A DNA stretch of 64,000 nucleotides from Rhinopithecus roxellana (taxonomy: Eukaryota; Chordata; Mammalia; Primates; Cercopithecidae). Below are positions 44,460 to 57,684 of the stretch, piece after piece; the stretch's first letter is position 1; each line of letters starts with the position of its first letter. The notes under the pieces were generated by a model. It was not told where the DNA came from. It was given only the letters and a program-made list of their open reading frames with translations, and searched no databases. Both the position numbers and the translations under genes were made by a program. The stretch is taken from assembly GCF_007565055.1 (NCBI RefSeq), contig NC_044552.1:150803859-150867858 (forward strand), written 5' to 3'.

Positions 44460-45310
44460 TGTGAGACCCCCAACTCACTGAATGGACCCCTCTTTTCAGC
44501 CAAGGGGATCCCATAGAATCCTAACAATCTAGTTCAGGCCACGATGGGAAGGCAAGGTCCAATGTGCCTCGTTATACCCTCCTCGCTTTGGAATTCGGGA
44601 ACAACTGGCCAGACCTCACATGAAAACAGAGATCTTAAGCATGACAAAACAGACTCTTTGTAGAAATAAGATACCACATTCCAACCTAACTCTATTATAG
44701 CATCACATGACAGATAGCAGGCTTTGAAAGAAATCCAAATATTTTACGCAAAAATACACTTCTTTGACACATTTTGAAATGACCCTGCAAAGCTGTGTCT
44801 TGTAGGTGAAATTTACATTTTGTAGAGAATTCTCTTCTTTTCCCAGGTCTTTTGTGGACCCCAAAGTGATTAGCTCAGAGTCTAGCATTTTTTAAATGTC
44901 TGAATAGGAAACATTTGCCATCTGTTGTCTCTAAGGTTACCATCTATGAGACTTCATCTACATAATAAGAACCTTGGTCTTCACAATCCCTTATCTGAAC
45001 CTAGACACTCCTTTCTATGGATTCCAGATCTTTAGATAATAACTCTTTCAACCAATTACCAATCAGAAAATCTTTGAATTCACCTCTGACCTGGAAGCCC
45101 CCACTTCAAGTTGTCTTGCCTTTCAGGACTGAACCAATGCACATGCTTTGATTGATGTCTTGTGTCTCCCTAAAACATATAAAACCAACTAGTAGCCCAA
45201 CCCCCTTGGGCATATGTTCTCAGGACCTATGTTCTGGGTCATGGTCTTCACATTTGGCTCTAAATAAATCTCTTCTAATACTTTACAAAATTTAGCTTTT
45301 TTCATCAACA
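44460..45310 (+). mobile_element. probable solo LTR, class I ERV, unit copy 1
   Basis: The candidate starts TGTGAGACCCCCAACTCACT and ends CATCAACA. It has TATA-like 'catataaaacc' (about 45176) and AATAAA (about 45264) in the right order. Blocks such as 'gtctccctaaaacatataaa' and 'cccttgggcatatg' recall the solo LTR at 6698-7175, so both may belong to related ERV1 groups. No target-site duplication was confirmed. Copy 2 is at 54124-54974. Confidence 0.5.
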
Positions 45311-46655
45311 TATAGAATCCACGTTTCACTGATATTTGGAACACAAGAAAATCTATAGTCAACCCACCATTTCTTGAACATTTGCTACAAAATCTGTTGT
45401 TTTTTACAGACAATGAACTTCTCAACGTTTTCAGGTAAACCTGAACCCAAGCTCCAAGAAAACAATGATAGTCATAAAATCCCTCCAACTTCTTATTTTC
45501 CCAAATCTCCCCCAACCTTTTTCTGTTCCAGGAAAGAATCAGCACAAAAAATCACCCTCTCCCACAGACCTGGGTGGGGCCCCCTATGCACACTTTCTCT
45601 TGTCCCTATCAGGTGTGTGATGAACTCTTATTTACCTGTGACAAGGCCAGACCCACACCCTGCAAGCCTCCACTCTCTCTCGTGGTTGACTAGCTGAGAG
45701 TAGAACCTCTAGACCCCCTGGAATGATACAGACACATTGAAAATATTTCTTGGTCAGCTGATAGACTGAGGCATCCCCCAGCTCTACATCACCCTGTCTG
45801 AAACTTGTCTACCATCCCAGGAAAGTCTAAGATAAGTCACCCTACCAAGACTGATTCTAGCATGGCGGCTCTCCCTGGTACAATAAAAATTAGTCTGCTA
45901 GTCTGTTTGGTTTTTATCTCTCACATCACACACGTATTTCCATATGAATCTTATGGAAAGACTATAAAGTCTCAGTCCACTTTCCCAGGAAATAAGAAGA
46001 GGTCAGTCATCTACATGTCGCCATGACTTGGAGTTGTTTATTCCCTTTCTTTAATTCAGAAACCAGAATTCTTATCTCCTCTGAAAGAAAAGTCAAGGGG
46101 TGAGCCTGAGAGTCAGCTACGCGGGCCAAGCTCCACCTGCAGATGTGGGCACTGCTGCTGGCTGGCCAGGATGGGCCAGCTTCTGAACAGCCTACTGTTT
46201 AGCTTGACTTGTGGACATCAGCTCCTGGCAAATGAAGAGTCCCATGAGGCCAGAAGCCCCTCTCACCTTTTTGACAGTCCCTGACCCACCCAGAGTTTAG
46301 TCATGGAGCCTGAATCTCCTCTCACCACACACACGTTGTAAAAGATACACATTTTATGGGAGTTTTGTGGAGTTGCTGGCTCCTGCACACACACTCTCCT
46401 ACCCACATGCATCTAAAACTCACCTTTCCGAGGGGCCCTGCAGGCCAGGGAGTGAGTGTTAGAATCCTGCTCTGTTGCTGGGCCTCCTGGCTGCCTTTTA
46501 TCTACAAGAAGTATTCAGCTCAACTCATCTTGTCCTCAACTCCAATCCATTCTCGCTCCTGGCCAGGGAGGGCACGTATGACCTTCTGGTCTCAGAATAA
46601 ACAGGCAGCTTGGGAGTAAGAGGAATTGCTAATGATGTGGCCTGAGTCTCCCCTT
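45311..46655 (+). other. possible ERV internal sequence, unit copy 1
   Basis: Short frames include one (45805-46026) with a hydrophobic stretch (ISLLVCLVFISHITHVF) that could be a degenerate envelope signal or membrane segment. It lies next to the candidate LTR. The evidence is weak. Copy 2 is at 54975-56319. Confidence 0.3.
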
Positions 46656-46928
46656 GGTGGACATCCTCCTCCTGGGGCTCCTCTCAGTGGGATGACCTCC
46701 TTAGGCTTCTCTTGGTGGGATGACCCCCGGGTCTCCTTTCAGTGAGATGATCTTCTGGGGCGCCTCTCAGTGGGATGACCTCCTTAGGCTTCTCTTGGTG
46801 GGATGGCCCCCCGGGTCTCATTTCAGCGGGATGATCTTCTGGGTCTCCGTTCATTGGGATGACCTCCTGGGACTCCTCTCAGTGGGATGACCTCCTTAGG
46901 CTCCTCTTGGTGGGACATCCTTCTGGGC
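46656..46928 (+). repeat. 28-bp minisatellite with 3-unit higher-order pattern, unit copy 1
   Basis: Nine to ten units begin GGGATGA or close variants. Three unit types recur in order: 'cctccttaggcttctcttgg', 'cccccgggtctcctttcagt' and 'tcttctggg...cctctcag', giving a higher-order period of about 84 bp. Confidence 0.85.
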
Positions 46929-47529
46929 AATCATGATAACTTCAACTTCAGAAGGAACCTCTGAAAAATAGGTTGATTTGCTTGTTTGTTTTGCTAAGGG
47001 AAACAAGCATGGCTTGGGTTTCCTGTTGAAGATTATTCTAAATGTTGTGATAGAGATAAATTTGTTCTCCTTTTTGCAACCGACACAGTAAGTTCAAGTT
47101 AAGGGCCTGCTGATGGGTTTTTTCAGTATCAACCTTGATGCGGCCAGTTACCTGGTTCAGTACTGTTGTATTTCCTTAACAATGAAGCATACAATTTTTT
47201 CCCTAGTTTCATGTGTAAGGAAAAACTGCCTCAATTCATTGACAGTTCCAAAGCACAATTCTTAGGAAACAAAGAGGCAGATTATGATCAGTTTGAGTTG
47301 TATATCCCCCCCAGACTAATTCACCTGGGGTAGGAGGTGTTCAGAGGCCACCAACATGGCCACGAGGCCCATCTTTAGGAACGGGATAGTAACAGTGTGC
47401 AGAACAAGGGGGCATTGCCTTGGGGTCACTGCAGGGACATCCTCTGTAAACAGACTTGGTGAAAATCCCATCCTGGACCCTGCAGCCATTCTCCTTTCTG
47501 TGCAAGACCAGAGGAGATCAGCTTCCTTC

Positions 47530-48020
47530 TGTAAAAGGAATATAAAATCTCGGGAACCCCCATTCACTATGCCAAAGGGGAAAGCTAAGGCTGGAAGCTG
47601 AGTCATGCAAGAAACTGCTTTTCCTTTTCTTCCTAAGCAGAAAGCCTCAGATAGAAGGCCAAGTGTCTGCACAGGCAGCTGCTCTGTGGTCACCTTATGT
47701 TAGATAAAGTGCCAACTTACTGTGCATGACATGAATACATAACTGAGTGTTCCCCCATCCACTCCTTTTCACACACAATATGTGGATTCAGTCAGTCTAA
47801 TCAAAGCCCCACAAGAATGTGACCTACCTTCCCTCTTTCCTCTCCTCCTCACTTTTCCCCTTTAAACATTGAAGGGCCAAAATGCTCTTAGGAAAAAGCA
47901 CAGATCTCAGATGTTCCTGAAGCTTTGTGTTCCCTTTTCCCAGGCACATCCTCAAACTCGACAAAATAAACCTCTACACTGATTGGGACCAGCCTCAGGC
48001 ACTTTTTGGTTTAGACTTCC
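47530..48020 (+). mobile_element. possible second LTR-like segment, unit copy 1
   Basis: It starts TGTAAAAGGAATATAAAATC. It contains 'gaagctgagtcatgcaagaa' and an AATAAACC (about 47966) followed by 'ctacactgattgggacc', as in class I LTR 3' parts. Ends are uncertain. Copy 2 is at 57194-57684. Confidence 0.4.
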
Positions 48021-49047
48021 TGGGAAATGGTACCGTTGGATCTCTGTGGAGTCACTGTTTGTTACACCAGTTCTTTCTTTGTTTATCCTTCACATACCAG
48101 TGAGAGAGATGACTGAGTCCGGTTTGTTTCACATTTTTAATCTCTGAAAATGTGATATCAATTTACTAGCAATATCACTTTGACACAGAGCAAATTTACC
48201 TTATAATGTTTTTAACAATTGTGGGTCCTGAATCACGGGCCTATACTCAGTATTCCTATCCAATCCAAGCTGCTCACAGCCCGCAAACCTAACTCAGGAG
48301 AGCCCTTCATGAGAAGCCATGTCTTGTCTCTTGTCTGAAGCCAACTACATTCCCATTGTCCCGGGTCCTGCTGGCAGCCACTTCTCCTCCTATAGCCATA
48401 AGATGCTGTGCAAGTTGTGTCCTTAGCTTTGCTCCCCTGTCACTGGTGGACTTGAGATTGTCAGCTGAAATTAAGGCTGTTGAGGCAGAAATAATTTTAT
48501 CAAAGTTCATTGAAAGCCAAATGTGAGGTTGGACCTGGGAAGACACACGCACGGAGTTGAGAGTGTTCTCGAGTCTGTCACAAGGCCAAAGGTTTTTGTA
48601 GGAAAGTTTAAATGAGTTGTCTTCTTTTTTTTTGGAGGATGCAACACAGAGGTCACAATCAGCTACAGATTATGACATGCAGGCTAACAATGTCCACATG
48701 AAGACAAATCAGTAAAACTTCATGCTTCAGCTCATCTTAAAATGACAGTGCCCTCTCCAGTGTCAGCAGGTTATACGTTGGTCTCTACAATAATCATTTG
48801 AGGAACCTATGATAAGGCAGGAGGCCGCCCCCTGCAAGCTCTGGACAGGTTCCAGCCAGCACAGGGACCCACAAAGGAAGCCTTTCCTGGTGACCAAGAC
48901 TCGGGGTCTCTGTCTGACTCTCTAAGGACTGAGATATCCATAATTCTTTTTAAATTATCCATGGAAACAGCAGGACAAAAAATGCAGAGGGCCTCCTAGT
49001 GCCTGGATGAATGTGCTCAGTCCTCTTTGAAGAGAAACCTCAAGGAT
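48021..49047. other. unclassified right part of unit copy 1
   Basis: No gene or clear repeat was recognised. The last bases ('cctcaaggatag') are the right end of the duplicated unit. The same sequence in copy 2 is 57685-58713. Confidence 0.4.
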
Positions 49048-50003
49048 AGCAGTCTGGGAAGGAGGTGAGAGGTCAGATGGGTCAGTAGAAAAGGAAGATT
49101 CACAGGACTCAGAGCTTGGGGTGGAGACAGAAGGAACAGACAGGAGGGGAAGAAGAAAGATTTGGAAGTCTCATTGGGAGCAGAGACTGGGGAGGAACCA
49201 GTGTGTAAAGGAATGCCTAGACGTCAGGCACCTCAGACCATTTGCCCATTTTTCGACAAAAATCATCTATATCGCATAGGATGGAGAAATCGAAGCCGTT
49301 TTCTGGCTATTGAGAACCACCGTCAAGTTTGTATTGAAGTCAAGCAGTGTTGCAAAAGAAAATAAGACGCTTAGATTTTAAGTCAGGTGAGAATTGAAGA
49401 GGTTTTAAGTTCTTGAGAACACAGGTTAAGGGAGAAGAAGGAGGAAAGCAGGATGGAAGTTTGCCCATAGTGAAGGAGGCAAGTTTAAAGAGAAGGGTAG
49501 AGACGCGGAAAAGGGGGTGGGGAGCAACCCTGGGCTGCAGTGTGGGTGAGCAGCCAAAGCAGGTGTCCCCACAATTGACTTCCCACCAAGGGAATGTGGG
49601 TGAATGACCAAGGCAGGCGTCCCCGCGGTGATCAGACACCAACGGAATGTGTGTGAATAATCAGGCAGACGTCCCCGCAGTGATTAAACACCAAGGGAAG
49701 ACTGCCTTCCTGAGTCCATGACCGGCACTGGAGTTTTGGGTCCATGGATAAAAAGTGTCTCCTTTGTCTCGACTAGAGAGGAAAAAGAACTGGAATTGGA
49801 AGGACAGGGAGACTGAAGGGCAGCAAGAGAGGCTGGAGAAGAGAGTGAAAAGACGGCTTACCCGATTTGAAATTGGTGAGATGTTCCTTGGCTGGTTGGT
49901 CATAGGTGGATCTCTTCACGGAGTGAGGGAGAGGACAGGGGACTGGTCTCCCAAAGGAGGCCCTCTGACCCGGGTCTTCGGCACTAAATGTCTCACAAGT
50001 GCA
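49048..50003 (-). pseudogene. HERV-H 5' internal region, unit copy 2
   Basis: Identical to 39384-40339. In this copy the gag-pro-pol continuation is missing, because the duplicated unit begins inside gag. It is therefore an LTR plus truncated leader/gag only. Confidence 0.7.
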
Positions 50004-50420
50004 TGTGAAGAGACCACCCAACAGGCTTTGTGTGAGCAACAAGGCTGTTTATTTCACCTGGGTGTAGGTGAGCTGAGTCCGAAAAAGGAGTCATCCAAGG
50101 GTGGTGATTACCATTAGTTCTGATAGGTTTGGGGATAGTCGGTGGAGTTAGGAGCAATGCTTTATGGGCAGGGGGTGAATCTCACAAAGTACATTCTCAA
50201 GGGTGGGGAGAATTACAAAGAACCTTCTTAAGGGTGGGGGAGATTACAAAGTACATTGATCAGTTAGGGTGGGGGCAGAAACAAATCACAATGGTGGAAT
50301 GTCATCAGTTAAGGCTATTTTCACTTCTTTTGTGAATGTTCAGTTTCTTCAGGCCCTCTGGAGGTATACCTGCAGGTCACAGGGGATATGATGGCTTAGC
50401 TTGGGCTCAGAGGCCTGGCA
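50004..50420 (-). mobile_element. LTR7-type (HERV-H) LTR, unit copy 2
   Basis: Second copy of the 417-bp LTR7-type LTR, carried by the tandem duplication and not by a new retroviral insertion, because its flanks are duplicated too. Confidence 0.88.
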
Positions 50421-53400
50421 ATGCTTACATAGACATGAAAGCCATGCAGTCTCGCAAAGGGATTCTGAGCATGGAAACAGATGACCTCCATGAGTTCACA
50501 TCCTAATCCTTAATTTCTTGGCTAGGTGATCTCAGGTGGGTCAATGACTCACCGAACCTGTTTCCTCTTTAAAAAGGAGGGATGTAAAAGTTCAAGACTT
50601 GGATAATTTTGAAAGCCCCTAGAACAGCACCTGATATATAGCATAAATGTGAATTTCAAGATATATATATGGTTCAACTTCACCAATAAAAGTTATCACC
50701 AATAAATGTTAATTGACTAAGATGATATTTTGACTTTTAGAGACAATACAAATTGGAATAATATGTAAAGAAATTAGGATAACATGGACTTCTTCACACT
50801 AACCGTGTTATCGATGAATCAACTTGGACCTTATTTTTATTTTTTGGCAAGACTTTACTTCAATTCTGGCCTGTCTGTAATTCCCACAAATGACTTGCGT
50901 TTTGATATTAGAAGACCTTCCTGATGTTTTATTGCATTGTCTGCTGGTCTTTTTCCCTTGGTTGCTTCAACTCACTAGCCCCATCCTCTAAGACTCGTTC
51001 TCTGGCTCTGGGGGCTGTTTCCAGAGACTGCTCTTCCCCTCCCCCTCCCCAGCCTGTGTCTCCTGAGGAGCTTCCCACTGTGTACAAATAAACCTGGTCT
51101 GTTTCCATCCTTCCGAGCCACACCCTCCCTGTCCCTCCAGCACTTCTGCTGGGATTGAGTTTCTGAAACCATGCCTTCATCTGCTTTTTCTCCCCTTTCC
51201 TCCCAGTTCCTCCCCTTTATCTATGCTAAAAGGGATTTAAAAAAAAAAAAAAATCAACAGTATATTTCACTCGCTGCCTTTTCTCCGTAGCAGAATAAAA
51301 TGCTTCTTAGAGGAGATGGCTCCCAGCACCGCCCAGTGTTCCTGTGACCAGAGCAGGTCTTAGACGTGGTGGCCCAGAGGTCTCGTCATAAGCAAAGGGA
51401 CGCTCTTATCTTACCCGACCCCTGAGCCTGCCTTCCCGCAGCCTACACATTCCTGCAGACATGGAGTTGCCTGAGGGAAGAGAATGCAATCTCTAGAAAC
51501 TCAGAGCTAGTTTTGGCTTTATGAGCCGCATGTGCACTGAAGCCATGACCTAGGCCTGGGCTGACCTCCCAAAGCCAAAGACGTACGTGTAAAGGATTCA
51601 AAAGGTGCCATAACCACTCCACTCCTTAAAATTAACATCTGGGCTCTATCAGCTTGAGAAAAGAGGTGATTCTGTAGATCTACTCGAATCAACAGGTCAC
51701 TCATCGGACATTAAAATGACAGATACCCTGGGGGATGCAGACTTCAGAGCACGAGAACTGGGACTTCAACAGCCACTAGAGGGCACTGTTTTGCTACCAC
51801 TGGGTTCACCGCAGGCTCCTTGGGTTCTTCCTGCTGTAGAATCACTTTTTAGATCAACAAACTTCCTGCCAAGAAGCTGAAGATTAATTTAAGGGAAGTC
51901 TAACCAATAATTTGCCTTTTTAAGGAACGTACTCATGTAAGCAAATTAATATCAATTTCCTTGACAATTACATCCAAAATCTTTGTTAATAAAAGCAACA
52001 CCAAATAAATTCAAATGTATCTTACACATTTTTATCCGCATAAAGATGAAGAAGGTATCTATAGGGAGTTGAACGAGTTCTTGTCTACTTTAGGGAATTT
52101 CACACTTTGGAAATAAATGTACTCATGCTGTGTGTATGTGTGTGTGGGTGTTTAAGGAAGAACAATTTGTGTTAGCACAACCATGGCTTGAGGGTGTTTT
52201 CTCTTAGCTAATGTTCCAAAACATCTAAAATCTTGGCAGGGGCTAACCACTCCGCCTTCCCCTGGCTAGACAGGCCACCTCCTGAGCTGAGCAGGGCATT
52301 CCGGACTCCAGCTTCTTCCTCCCCCAAGGCGAACCCAGAGAGCCAATCAGAGAAAAAGCTTTGGGGCAAGTTGGCTGTGTGAGGCCCTCAGCCAAGACCC
52401 TTAGCTGATTTCCATTACTTATCAGAGAGGGCAGACCCACTGAGGGGTCTGGAAAGCAAGTCTGGAGGAAATACTCCCATCCTCACACCATTTGTGAATC
52501 CTCCCAGCCTCCACGGCACGGTTGAAGCTACTGGTGATGTCCTGGGATTCTGCGTCTTTCTCTCAGGCCACTTCTCCACCTGGGACATTTGAGTGGCCTG
52601 ACTAGCCAGCCAAGACCGTCGAGGGTCTGCAGGGCCCCTGACCAACAGCATCTGATTGGGCTAAGGCACCCTCATTTTGATACCACCAGGGGTCTGGGGT
52701 TGGTGGGCTGTGTGTGCTGTGTCCAGCGTTCCCAAGGTAAGGACCCATGGACCTCTGTAGCAAGGTCTCCCAGTGTTCTCAAGCAGCCATGATTTGTCAA
52801 CACACCCACCTGTGGCAACCGCCCTCAGAGTCCCAGACTGGGGTCTGTACCCTGGACACCAGACCAGGGCCCTTCTCAGAAAGGAGCTGTGCGTGGGCAC
52901 TACAGGCAAACTGTGTTTTTCCAAGGAATCCCCAATATCCTGTGTTTTTCTTACCCAGTGTGTTCAGTTAATGAATGATATTGAGCTGTGTATTTCCAGT
53001 GGCACAAAAGCCATGATCAGTATCTACTCAAGGGGGCAGCGTGAGCTCTGTGTGGAGAAACCTCATGAAAAGGGCTTAGCAGAGAGGGTGGGCATGCCTG
53101 GCCTTCACTCTCTAGTCCTCCTGTCCTCTGTCCCCCACCCCTCCCCAGCCCGGATGTTAGGAAGTTGTTTCTAAACCACTTTTCCCCACTGCCTTCACGC
53201 TGTGTCTCTTATTTTTTAGGAGCTGAGTATCTTGACTTATCTGCTCATCAGCTATTAATTAACACCGGCTGCATGTCATGCACTGGGCCAGACAGTCTCT
53301 AGAAGCTCACACAACTGTTATCCTTGTGATCTATGTAGAAAAATGTCACATAAAGTTTAAAAAATAAATACATAGAAGAAAGATTCCATGCTGCAGTAGA

Positions 53401-54123
53401 GGGTCTGTATGTGCTCCCGTGCTCATGGGGTTCTGGTAAAATCTCCCCCATCCCTAGTGTTGTGAAGATGGAACAAGGCTTGTTCTGTGGGGCTGCCCCA
53501 GGCTCAGAAGTGAGCAGGAGCCCGAGAGCATTTTGCCCTGGGTTTTGCACTTGTTTGCATTCAGCAAGTATCTGTTGGATTTTAGTAGAATTTTAGCAGA
53601 ACGTACGGGCTCTGCCAAAATAAGGGAAAGACTGACCCTGAGTTTGAACTTTCCCAGATGGGATTTAATGTGTTGTGAGATCCTGATGCTATGAAAGCAT
53701 TTACTGAAATGCCCACATACCAGGAAGACTCAATTTATCTTTGAAATATCTACAAATTACCGCCTTTTTAACATCTTAAGTTATTATTGATGCTGGTTTT
53801 TGGAGGTTCTTTCTTGTGACTATACTCTTTTAACCATTGAGTAGTTATAATTTCTCTCTGAACATGATGAAGGGCCTCTGTTACCTCTTATCCATCAGAC
53901 CAATGTGAAAGAATGAAAATTAAGATGTGTGTGTGTGTATCTCAAACTTGGCGTGTTCCCCAACTCATTCTAGCTGACAGGCAATGCGGGGGAGTGAGGG
54001 AGTGAACATGTTTCAGAGGTAGGACGAGCGCAGAAATCATTTTTGCAGACATACCTGCATCCACCTCTTTCCCTGCCACCTCACCCTTCCCACTTTCAGA
54101 TAACTATAAACCCAAAATGAAAT
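50421..54123. other. unclassified sequence in unit copy 2
   Basis: Same content as 40757-44459, including the MIR at 50504-50654. No gene recognised. Confidence 0.5.
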
Positions 54124-54974
54124 TGTGAGACCCCCAACTCACTGAATGGACCCCTCTTTTCAGCCAAGGGGATCCCATAGAATCCTAACAATCTAGTTCA
54201 GGCCACGATGGGAAGGCAAGGTCCAATGTGCCTCGTTATACCCTCCTCGCTTTGGAATTCGGGAACAACTGGCCAGACCTCACATGAAAACAGAGATCTT
54301 AAGCATGACAAAACAGACTCTTTGTAGAAATAAGATACCACATTCCAACCTAACTCTATTATAGCATCACATGACAGATAGCAGGCTTTGAAAGAAATCC
54401 AAATATTTTACGCAAAAATACACTTCTTTGACACATTTTGAAATGACCCTGCAAAGCTGTGTCTTGTAGGTGAAATTTACATTTTGTAGAGAATTCTCTT
54501 CTTTTCCCAGGTCTTTTGTGGACCCCAAAGTGATTAGCTCAGAGTCTAGCATTTTTTAAATGTCTGAATAGGAAACATTTGCCATCTGTTGTCTCTAAGG
54601 TTACCATCTATGAGACTTCATCTACATAATAAGAACCTTGGTCTTCACAATCCCTTATCTGAACCTAGACACTCCTTTCTATGGATTCCAGATCTTTAGA
54701 TAATAACTCTTTCAACCAATTACCAATCAGAAAATCTTTGAATTCACCTCTGACCTGGAAGCCCCCACTTCAAGTTGTCTTGCCTTTCAGGACTGAACCA
54801 ATGCACATGCTTTGATTGATGTCTTGTGTCTCCCTAAAACATATAAAACCAACTAGTAGCCCAACCCCCTTGGGCATATGTTCTCAGGACCTATGTTCTG
54901 GGTCATGGTCTTCACATTTGGCTCTAAATAAATCTCTTCTAATACTTTACAAAATTTAGCTTTTTTCATCAACA
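54124..54974 (+). mobile_element. probable solo LTR, class I ERV, unit copy 2
   Basis: Identical to 44460-45310, with the same TATA-like and AATAAA signals. Confidence 0.5.
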
Positions 54975-56319
54975 TATAGAATCCACGTTTCACTGATATT
55001 TGGAACACAAGAAAATCTATAGTCAACCCACCATTTCTTGAACATTTGCTACAAAATCTGTTGTTTTTTACAGACAATGAACTTCTCAACGTTTTCAGGT
55101 AAACCTGAACCCAAGCTCCAAGAAAACAATGATAGTCATAAAATCCCTCCAACTTCTTATTTTCCCAAATCTCCCCCAACCTTTTTCTGTTCCAGGAAAG
55201 AATCAGCACAAAAAATCACCCTCTCCCACAGACCTGGGTGGGGCCCCCTATGCACACTTTCTCTTGTCCCTATCAGGTGTGTGATGAACTCTTATTTACC
55301 TGTGACAAGGCCAGACCCACACCCTGCAAGCCTCCACTCTCTCTCGTGGTTGACTAGCTGAGAGTAGAACCTCTAGACCCCCTGGAATGATACAGACACA
55401 TTGAAAATATTTCTTGGTCAGCTGATAGACTGAGGCATCCCCCAGCTCTACATCACCCTGTCTGAAACTTGTCTACCATCCCAGGAAAGTCTAAGATAAG
55501 TCACCCTACCAAGACTGATTCTAGCATGGCGGCTCTCCCTGGTACAATAAAAATTAGTCTGCTAGTCTGTTTGGTTTTTATCTCTCACATCACACACGTA
55601 TTTCCATATGAATCTTATGGAAAGACTATAAAGTCTCAGTCCACTTTCCCAGGAAATAAGAAGAGGTCAGTCATCTACATGTCGCCATGACTTGGAGTTG
55701 TTTATTCCCTTTCTTTAATTCAGAAACCAGAATTCTTATCTCCTCTGAAAGAAAAGTCAAGGGGTGAGCCTGAGAGTCAGCTACGCGGGCCAAGCTCCAC
55801 CTGCAGATGTGGGCACTGCTGCTGGCTGGCCAGGATGGGCCAGCTTCTGAACAGCCTACTGTTTAGCTTGACTTGTGGACATCAGCTCCTGGCAAATGAA
55901 GAGTCCCATGAGGCCAGAAGCCCCTCTCACCTTTTTGACAGTCCCTGACCCACCCAGAGTTTAGTCATGGAGCCTGAATCTCCTCTCACCACACACACGT
56001 TGTAAAAGATACACATTTTATGGGAGTTTTGTGGAGTTGCTGGCTCCTGCACACACACTCTCCTACCCACATGCATCTAAAACTCACCTTTCCGAGGGGC
56101 CCTGCAGGCCAGGGAGTGAGTGTTAGAATCCTGCTCTGTTGCTGGGCCTCCTGGCTGCCTTTTATCTACAAGAAGTATTCAGCTCAACTCATCTTGTCCT
56201 CAACTCCAATCCATTCTCGCTCCTGGCCAGGGAGGGCACGTATGACCTTCTGGTCTCAGAATAAACAGGCAGCTTGGGAGTAAGAGGAATTGCTAATGAT
56301 GTGGCCTGAGTCTCCCCTT

Positions 56320-56592
56320 GGTGGACATCCTCCTCCTGGGGCTCCTCTCAGTGGGATGACCTCCTTAGGCTTCTCTTGGTGGGATGACCCCCGGGTCTCC
56401 TTTCAGTGAGATGATCTTCTGGGGCGCCTCTCAGTGGGATGACCTCCTTAGGCTTCTCTTGGTGGGATGGCCCCCCGGGTCTCATTTCAGCGGGATGATC
56501 TTCTGGGTCTCCGTTCATTGGGATGACCTCCTGGGACTCCTCTCAGTGGGATGACCTCCTTAGGCTCCTCTTGGTGGGACATCCTTCTGGGC
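56320..56592 (+). repeat. 28-bp minisatellite, unit copy 2
   Basis: Same unit number and variants as 46656-46928. Minisatellites change quickly, so identical arrays suggest the duplication is very recent or artificial. Confidence 0.85.
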
Positions 56593-57193
56593 AATCATGA
56601 TAACTTCAACTTCAGAAGGAACCTCTGAAAAATAGGTTGATTTGCTTGTTTGTTTTGCTAAGGGAAACAAGCATGGCTTGGGTTTCCTGTTGAAGATTAT
56701 TCTAAATGTTGTGATAGAGATAAATTTGTTCTCCTTTTTGCAACCGACACAGTAAGTTCAAGTTAAGGGCCTGCTGATGGGTTTTTTCAGTATCAACCTT
56801 GATGCGGCCAGTTACCTGGTTCAGTACTGTTGTATTTCCTTAACAATGAAGCATACAATTTTTTCCCTAGTTTCATGTGTAAGGAAAAACTGCCTCAATT
56901 CATTGACAGTTCCAAAGCACAATTCTTAGGAAACAAAGAGGCAGATTATGATCAGTTTGAGTTGTATATCCCCCCCAGACTAATTCACCTGGGGTAGGAG
57001 GTGTTCAGAGGCCACCAACATGGCCACGAGGCCCATCTTTAGGAACGGGATAGTAACAGTGTGCAGAACAAGGGGGCATTGCCTTGGGGTCACTGCAGGG
57101 ACATCCTCTGTAAACAGACTTGGTGAAAATCCCATCCTGGACCCTGCAGCCATTCTCCTTTCTGTGCAAGACCAGAGGAGATCAGCTTCCTTC

Positions 57194-57684
57194 TGTAAAA
57201 GGAATATAAAATCTCGGGAACCCCCATTCACTATGCCAAAGGGGAAAGCTAAGGCTGGAAGCTGAGTCATGCAAGAAACTGCTTTTCCTTTTCTTCCTAA
57301 GCAGAAAGCCTCAGATAGAAGGCCAAGTGTCTGCACAGGCAGCTGCTCTGTGGTCACCTTATGTTAGATAAAGTGCCAACTTACTGTGCATGACATGAAT
57401 ACATAACTGAGTGTTCCCCCATCCACTCCTTTTCACACACAATATGTGGATTCAGTCAGTCTAATCAAAGCCCCACAAGAATGTGACCTACCTTCCCTCT
57501 TTCCTCTCCTCCTCACTTTTCCCCTTTAAACATTGAAGGGCCAAAATGCTCTTAGGAAAAAGCACAGATCTCAGATGTTCCTGAAGCTTTGTGTTCCCTT
57601 TTCCCAGGCACATCCTCAAACTCGACAAAATAAACCTCTACACTGATTGGGACCAGCCTCAGGCACTTTTTGGTTTAGACTTCC
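57194..57684 (+). mobile_element. possible second LTR-like segment, unit copy 2
   Basis: Identical to 47530-48020, with the same uncertainty about its ends. Confidence 0.4.

Larger units (their letters stand above)
39384..49049 (+). repeat. tandem duplication, copy 1 (9664-bp unit)
   Basis: Every landmark in this segment recurs exactly 9664 bp to the right: all open frames translate identically, and the 15-A run near 41575 and the 9-T run near 48626 keep the same length. The left edge is inside HERV-H gag. The right edge meets copy 2 at 49048-49049, sharing the bases AG. Confidence 0.97.

Noticed and set aside
46656..46928. Possible CRISPR-like array from regular 28-bp spacing
   Set aside because: The units are contiguous variants of one another with no unique spacers, and the context is a primate genome. 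It is a minisatellite.
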